Source: Hordeum vulgare subsp. vulgare (Eukaryota > Streptophyta > Magnoliopsida > Poales > Poaceae). Taken from it: DNA of 64,000 bases. The DNA is taken from positions 216,144,741 to 216,208,740 of the forward strand of contig NC_058518.1 of the NCBI RefSeq assembly GCF_904849725.1, read 5' to 3'. The notes beneath the pieces are model-generated. The model saw only the letters and a program-made list of their open reading frames with translations, was not told the DNA's origin and made no database searches. Below are positions 57,591 to 64,000 of this stretch, piece after piece. Made by a program: the position numbers and the translations under genes. Every line of letters begins with the position of its first letter. The stretch's first letter is position 1.

Positions 57591-58018
57591 GTATCGCCCA
57601 TGTCTCCAGGCATGGTGCCACGTGCTTGGAGACGGAGGGCGTGTCCCCTTCAGTGTCGCCCATGTCTCCAGTCCTAGCACCGTGTGCGTGGAGACGGAGG
57701 GTGGGGACCCCTTCAATATCTCCCATGTTTCTAGTCGTGGTGCCGCGCGCCTGGATATGGATGGTGGGGCCCCTTCAGTATCGCCCATGTCTCCAGGCCT
57801 CATGCCCACGCGTGGAGATGGTGAGTGGGTAGGCCTTCAGTATCACACATGTCTCTAGGCCTGGCGCCACATGCGTGGAGATGGAGGTTGGGGGCCCCTT
57901 TAGTATCCCTATGTTTCCAGGCTTGGCGCTGCGCGCCTCGAGACGGAGGGTAGGATCCCCTTAAGATCACCCATGTCTCCACAGCGACCACCCCGCGACT
58001 AGAGACAGAGCGTGGGAG
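57591..58018 (+). repeat. 62-bp tandem repeat, 7 copies (C+)
   Basis: Units begin near 57592, 57654, 57715, 57778, 57840, 57902 and 57962. Each has TATCGCCCATGTCTCCAGGC-like start, a GCGTGGAGACGGAGGGTGGG-like centre and CCCCTTCA at the end. Copies differ by 10-25%. It is too regular and too diverged within units to be a CRISPR; it is a spacer-type array inside C+. Confidence 0.85.
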
Positions 58019-58608
58019 CCCGTTGCCGAACTCCTGGAACGTTCAGCATCTCTGGTAGTTCTACCCATGACACTCTCACGTAATAATGAGTTGGGTCTGT
58101 ATACGTCCGGAACCTCCCAAGTGGAAGCGTGCCCACGCCCAAGTTGAAGTCCCTATGCCCCACGCTAAGGATAATAAAACAAAACCGTGCTCTTATGGCC
58201 GCGTGAGGCGCGATGGCACTCATGTTTGGTCCACAAGAGCGTTACACCGACATGCGCGCTTCCTCGCCGAAATGCATGGAAGCACCTCAAAGACTGGGTT
58301 AGGAACTCCCAAGCATTGTGCCTAGTGTGTCTACCCAATCATCGTCGTCCGTGGCACTCACATAATAATGAGTTTGGGGTTGTACATGCCCTGGAGCCTC
58401 CCAAGTGGAATCCCACGACGAGCCGCGTCGTGGCCTCGGGAGGGGGCTCCCGACCACACCCAAGTGGAAGTCCGTATGTTCCAGGCTAGCAGAATCATTG
58501 TTGAACCTCGACTATGCCCATTACCAAGTGGAAGCCCCATGCATCGTGCTTGGGGAACGATCAAAGAAGACACCCCGCGGACCGCAACTAACCCCAGGCT
58601 GACCCGTG
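58019..58608 (+). other. C+ internal sequence with CCCAAGTGGAAG repeats
   Basis: Non-coding. The words CTCCCAAGTGGAA, CTCACRTAATAATGAG and CCCATGC recur, giving two or three diverged units of about 260 bp. Similar sequence reappears after L3 at about 63830-64000. It ends with TSD copy CCGTG (58604-58608). Confidence 0.65.
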
Positions 58609-58644
58609 TGTGGGGACCCCGACTTATGAGTAATATACCAGCTC
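58609..58644 (-). mobile_element. L3 23-bp LTR tail and primer-site stub
   Basis: Read on the minus strand from the LTR end: GAGCTGGTAT (start of the primer site), three bases, then the 23-bp LTR end ACTCATAAG...CCCCACA, and the TSD. Only about 13 bp of internal sequence remain. Confidence 0.75.
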
Positions 58645-61600
58645 TGTGGGGACCCCGACTTATGAGTTGTTATCGCCGAATTTACGTGTTCAGTGATCCA
58701 AGGGATCAATGCCCACTGAACACACATAAACTGAATAACAAGAGTCTTACATCCATACATATCATCTGATACAAATAATGACCATAGTGGTGAAGACTTA
58801 CATAGATAGGGCCTTGAAGTCCAACACACCAAACTTGACCAATAGCGGAAATATTGGTCGAAAGCGTGAACCCATGCCATCAGCCTTAACCTACAGGCAT
58901 TCTGACTGAGAAGCATCCTAGTTCTCAGGAACGTCACCAAGGTACTCTTCAGCATCTCATGTCCTCTCTTACCTCGTCAATGAAATAACCACTAGCAAGC
59001 CAATAAGTACTTTGAATGTACTCGCAAGCAACCCATGATGTGGAACAAGGCAATAATGAAACATGATATAACATAAGTATGCAGCCTTTGCAGAAAGCAA
59101 GTTTTTCCGTGAATGGAGTAACATGATCAAATGATTTTACATATATGCAGCATAAGGTACACGGTAACCTGGTGAACAGGTTACATATATCAATATCATC
59201 TTAGGGCTGAACATCCCATGTCCACCCATCATACCAAGTCATCTGATTTTACTCAAGTAACATCTTTCTTGTGTAACACCCTTAATACACACGCACACTT
59301 GGTCTATGCGGAATCTGCTGGATGTAGTTTATGCAGCACCACCCATCTATCCTTGACCGTGGACATGACTATTCGAATAGTTTTACACTCTGCAGAGGTT
59401 GCACGCTATACCCATAAGACTCAGGAAGCTTCTATGTCATCCATGACTCGCAGTATTTAACATACCCGAGGTAAGCACCCGAACAATGGCTTTCCCTTGA
59501 CGACACTAGACAAATAGTCCACTCGATTGGTACCCAACCCACTTGATGTACATCATACAAGCACCAACTCTAGATTGTATCACCCATGCAGGGACCAACG
59601 ATTTGCCCGGAACCTGTAAAAACAGCATAGTCAACCTTCCTGGCACGACCCCGTCCTGAGAGTGACCATGTCACCCCGTCTATAGTAATGCGGGATCTTT
59701 GCTAGAACCAACCAAAGTAATCAACAAAGCCCGTCCCATAAGGGTATCGTGGTCGCACATGTAAGGTTGGGACGGTCGACAAATCTTAAATCTAATCCCA
59801 TTTCCGGAACCACACGCACAACCTTTCTTGGTACACCACTATTTTTTCTCAAGTGGTCATCCATCTCCACACCTTCACCCTCAGGCATTAGTGGCAGCCG
59901 ACAATTTTTTTTGAAAACCTTTGTAATTACCTCTGTGTTACCATCACCATGTATATTCTCATCCTATGTGTAGCACTACCATCTACTTATGAACTTTATT
60001 AGCGTGGCTCTCAAAGATGGTAGAGTCATGCTCAAATGCAAGTGCTATCCAGGAACCATCAGAAACACCATACTAAGGGGTTACATATTAAAGCATGGTC
60101 ATATGCATTGGAATAAAGTAATCAACATGGCATGCATAAAATATTTTTTTAGACATGGTGAAAGGGCTGCTTGCCTTGCTCACACAAGTCTTCAAGGTAT
60201 TCGAGGTCTTCTAGTCCAACTCCGAGTACTCCATCTATTTCGTCAGTTATCGTCGAAAATAACCACGATAAGCCACACAACAAGCTGAAACACAAAGTGC
60301 TCTATAAAAAGGGGTTTTGTTTTTCTTATACATCCCTGGTCATAATAAAAATATCTAAGATGGCTCTAATGGGGCTGGATCAAAGATGATTTCTAAAAGG
60401 TGGGAATGGAGGTATTAATGGCCTTGTGGAGAGTCTACAAAACATACTCTGCTAAAAATGAATGGAGGCACTCATTTAATACGTCATGATTTTAGAAATT
60501 TTTAGGAAGTGGTTTAACTGGATTTGGAGTTGGTATGAATATTCTAGGGGTTTTACAATATGGAATAAATGAAAATAGGATTATTTATTTGATTCAACAG
60601 AAAATATAACTGAGAAAAATGTTGACGAAGGCTAGAAAATTAGAGCATGATTTTATAATTCTCTTGAAATTGGAAGCACTCCATTTGGAGTTTATTTGAG
60701 TCCTCTAGGATTTTTGCAAAGTGAGTTTTGAATAAATCATATTCATGTTTGAATTTGATCTTCACATAAAATATCTCTCGAAAAATGTGCAATGCACATA
60801 TTTCAATAGATCTTGATTTTCGCAATCCACAGAAACTTGAATCACCTAATTTGGAGATAATATGAATTTTCTATGTTTTTTTGTTATATTAGAAAAGGAA
60901 AAAGGGAGGAATTACCAAGCCGAATTGGGCTAATTAGCGCTCTGGGCGTGGCATAGCGACTCGGCCGGCTCAATGGCATGGCTGTGCGTGCGAGGGGCAC
61001 GCCAGAGGCGTACTGCGCAGATTATGCCTCCACTTAAACCGAGGGGGCCCAACCTTGGCTCCCTGACGCGCGGGGCCCGACAGTCACGCCGTCTTCCACC
61101 TCCCGCTCAAGCCAGGCGAGATAGGGGCGTCGGGGACGAGCGCTCGCCAGCGCCTCCCCAACGGCACCGAAAGCCTCTAGCGGTGCCCCGACCATCGAAG
61201 GTCTTGGGAGGAGGACGCACACGTGCCAAGGGGGTTGTTCCCGTCGAAGGGGGCACCGGGGAGAGGGGCCACGGCCAAAGTGGGATCTGGCGTTGACGGC
61301 TGTGGAGGCGGCGTATCCAGCCACCTAGAGGAGGGAGGAGACAGCGAGCAGATAGTAGGGGAACCTTGGGCACCTCTCCGTAGTCGGAGGAGGAGAGGGG
61401 CGAAGGGGAACCTCACACTAGAGGAGGGGCCGTCGGCAGGGCTCTGGCCATTACTGCAGTTGCAGCCAAGGAGAGGCAAGGGAGGAGCTTCAGGAGGTGT
61501 CTATGGGAGAGGGTATAAGACGGAGGCGCTCTAGTGCTCGAGGGGAAGGCGATAAGCAAGGGGGCGGTAGGGTGAGCTCGGGTGTGCTCGGGATGCTGTG

Positions 61601-63614
61601 GACACGGCGGTGACGCGTGTCGTTGGCTCCTTTGGATGCACCCTGGCATCGGGGAGGGGCATGTACAGTCAAAGGATGCTCTGCGGCACGCTGGGACAGG
61701 CTGTTGTTGCTGGACCCGAGCTGTAGTAAGAGGACAAGTTGCAGAGCACCATTTGTGCATGCGAGGGAGGTGGTCACCATGGCCACTTACGTCTGCAGTG
61801 ACTTTATGACAAGTCAAAGATGTCTCGAGTGTAAGGCATGATTGCAGGGGTGTTACTGAGCAGTTTGGTTGCATATGGAGCAGGGTAGGTGGGGCTTTAT
61901 CTGCGTTTAAGTTTGCAACAACAATCTTGGAGCTAATAAAAGTGGTTTTCAATTTGCTTGGGATGAAACTATGTCTACCAGTGCTAGCTATGCAAGAACT
62001 ACACTACAACTAACTTTCAGCTCAGGGGGAGGAGTGTAGCTACTACTTGCACTTCAAAGCCATATTTCCGCTAAAATCTAGTTTTAGAAGGGTCCACACA
62101 TTTCTCACATCAGCAAGCCATATTTTGGTTTGGAATGATGCATTAGCATGCTAGAGGCTCTTTGGAAAGATGTGGGGGCATTGTCTTGAACACAAGTATA
62201 GCAAGAGCGGTAAAATAGGTGTTGCCATGGTAAAAATGAGTGATAGAGAGTTGGAGTCACCCTCCAATAATTTATCCGAGGCCATGGCAAGGTTACTAGA
62301 GGTAAAGGGGGACTAGAGAGAGTTGTGGTAAAAATTTGAGCTCAAGGAGATTAGTGGAAGGGGCCAAAGTAGCAATCTTGGTGAGAGGGTAGAAGGTGTT
62401 TGATAGATGTTAGGGCTACCAAATGGATTTCAATTACTATGAAACTTAATAGGATCACATGATAGGTCAAAATGAGCTTGTACTCCAATTTGGGGATTTG
62501 GTGGAGAAAGTTTCCAATGTAGACTTGAAAACCCCAAGAAATGAGCAAAAATGGCTTTCTATATATAAAACCATGCAAATCATTTCCCACTAATCCACAG
62601 CTTGGTGTGGTGGCATTATTTGAGCATTAGAGCATGCCCAAAATGTTTGGTATCAATTGGAGAAACTTTACAATGTAAAGCTTCACAAAGTTGGAAATCA
62701 ACACAGAAGATGTTGAGGGGTTTGGGACAAGTTCATATATTCTCCTTGATGCACCACTTGGCGTGGATGCATTATTAGAGCATTAGAACATGCCCACCAA
62801 ATTTGAGCATAATAGGAGACACTTGGCAATGTAGTGTTGCTCAAATTTGGATGTGGACAAATAGGGTTTTGGAATAATTAGATGAATCAAATCAACTTGT
62901 ATTGAGATGAAACTTGTCAAGATCACGAAATATATCATGTGTGACATACTAGAATTTTACAAGGATTTATAGAGAAGATTTCTTATAGAACTATTCCAAA
63001 AGCTTGAAATAGGGAGAAAGGGTTTTGAAGGGTTCTACCCAATAATTTGAACATGGCCATGTGTTGAAAATCTTATATATTGAATATATATGTCCACTCA
63101 TCTTCCCTAAATTTTCTCAAATATTTTGAAATCTATAAAAATGAGTTTCCTTCATAAGGGACCATTTCTGGCCTCAGAAAAAGGTATTTGAATAAAATAG
63201 AAAATAACCTTTAAAATTATAATCTTGTGGTTTTGGGAAGACATTTCGATAATGGGATTTAAATAAAATATTTGGTGCAAAACAATTTCCATAATTTGAG
63301 GACTTGTAGTACAAATCCCTACTCGGGAGTTTTTGAAGGCTTAAATTAAATAAATGCTTTTTGGTCAAAGTAATATTTGGGTAAAAACAATTCTTGGTCC
63401 TATACACATGGTATGGTCATTGGACAAGGGTTTGAGTCAAGGAGGTGAGTCTAGAGAGTAGAAGGAACATTGTGATTCAATGACAAGCATACAAGGAAGC
63501 AAGCAAAGAAGCAACAATCACATCAAGCATCACAAGCACTCACAAATTTTTAATTGGTCCTAATTTTTGAGCTATGCTAGTTTAACCCGGAGCGTTAAAA
63601 CACAGGGTATGACA
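58645..63614 (-). mobile_element. Long-LTR (LARD, Sukkula-like) element L3, LTR
   Basis: 4970-bp LTR in minus orientation, TGTCATACCC (at 63614) to GGTCCCCACA (at 58645). It matches L2 along its length. GC-rich centre at about 60920-61800, AT-rich flanks. The conserved block GCGACCACGATACCC lies near 59747, and ATCACAAGCACTCACAAATT-type sequence near 63540. TSD CCGTG at 58604-58608 and 63615-63619 is perfect. Frames in the GC-rich part (for example 61413-61952) have no known domain. Confidence 0.8.
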
Positions 63615-64000
63615 CCGTGCTAGACACGGTAGCCGCATTTCTTTCAGGCTGACCCATCCTAGACACGGTAATCAAACTCACTAGGCTGGCATATGTCAAA
63701 AATGGCAGCATCATCTCCCCTTGTTGGCCTTTAAACAACTTCACATTTGGTTTCAATAAAGTTCTTGGTCTTCTGGTTTTCACGGACTTTCGTTGGTTAT
63801 CTCTACGCTGTTCTGTACTCTTGTAATTATGCGTTAGGGGTTGTACATTCCCCGGAGCCTACCAAGTGGAAGCCCACGACGAGTCACGTCGTGTCATCGG
63901 GAGGGGGCTCCCGCCCATGCCTAGTGGAAGCCCCATGCATCACAATGGGTAGAAGACAATGAAGAGTGCCCCTTGGGGCCGAACCACCTTAGGTGGAAGT
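63615..64000 (+). mobile_element. C+ internal sequence right of L3
   Basis: Begins with TSD copy CCGTG. 63830-64000 repeats 58340-58600 (GGGTTGTACATKCCC, GGAGCCTMCCAAGTGGAA, GGGAGGGGGCTCCCG). Non-coding; C+ runs out of the window without a 3' LTR. Confidence 0.6.

Noticed and set aside
57591..58018. CRISPR-like array
   Set aside because: Whole 62-bp units repeat with mutations; there are no short identical repeats with unique spacers, and the setting is a plant retroelement.
61034..61952. Overlapping 75-179 codon ORFs on both strands
   Set aside because: GC-rich centre of the L3 LTR; open frames on several frames at once are a composition effect.
1..64000. A previously undescribed multi-gene system
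   Set aside because: Every coding block is a retroelement gag, protease, integrase or accessory ORF, mostly broken; no set of intact, co-oriented unknown genes exists here.

Overview
The window is nested transposable-element DNA from a large grass genome, almost certainly a Triticeae species (wheat, Aegilops, barley or rye type). The case rests on element families: a BARE1/Angela/WIS-type Copia LTR element, a Sabrina-type Gypsy element, a Fatima-like solo LTR, Tat-type Gypsy elements whose primer sites read TGGCGYGCCAGGTA, and ~5 kb LTRs resembling Sukkula-like LARDs. Family names come from memory of these repeats. Boundaries, LTR pairs, PBS sites and target-site duplications (TSDs) were read directly. 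I found no credible host gene, tRNA, rRNA or CRISPR array. All coding remnants are gag, protease, integrase or accessory ORFs of retroelements and nearly all are broken.

Layout. 1-2630: Gypsy element F, minus strand, gag-protease remnant. 2630-11063: Tat-like element C- (minus), with BARE/Angela (4410-10402, minus) inserted in its 5' LTR. 11064-12516: long-LTR element L1 (plus). L1 is cut by C- on its left and by Tat-like element B- on its right; the last 30 bp of L1 reappear beyond B- at 25311-25340. B- (minus) runs from its 3' LTR (12517-13358) to its 5' LTR (24418-25305) and is itself interrupted by long-LTR element L2 (13690-18763). Right of B- and the L1 end lies Gypsy element D (minus, gag-protease).

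The most striking feature is an ~8.5 kb direct tandem duplication: 19006-27495 followed by 27496-35971. It copies most of B-, its 5' LTR, the L1 end and part of D. The copies differ by about 0.8% plus a 14-bp deletion, and the junction shows no obvious homology.

35972-36322 is the start of D gag. 36340-47368 is a second B-family element (B+, plus strand), with a complete Sabrina-type element (37426-45670, perfect CGGGG TSD) inside it. 47369-49948 is unassigned DNA holding a Fatima-like solo LTR (47625-49147, perfect GTGCA TSD). 49949-54892 holds LTR fragments and element G (minus), with a degraded putative plant transposon-protein ORF. 54893-64000 is a second C element (C+, plus) with a 62-bp tandem array. 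It is interrupted by long-LTR element L3 (58609-63614, minus, perfect CCGTG TSD).

Nothing works as a pathway. Most elements cannot move alone: reverse transcriptase and RNase H are not recognisable anywhere in the window. The interest lies in the duplication, in the shared odd structure of L2 and L3 (LTR, primer-site stub, 23-bp LTR tail), in the antisense ORF of the B family and in the order of events that nesting and TSDs allow.
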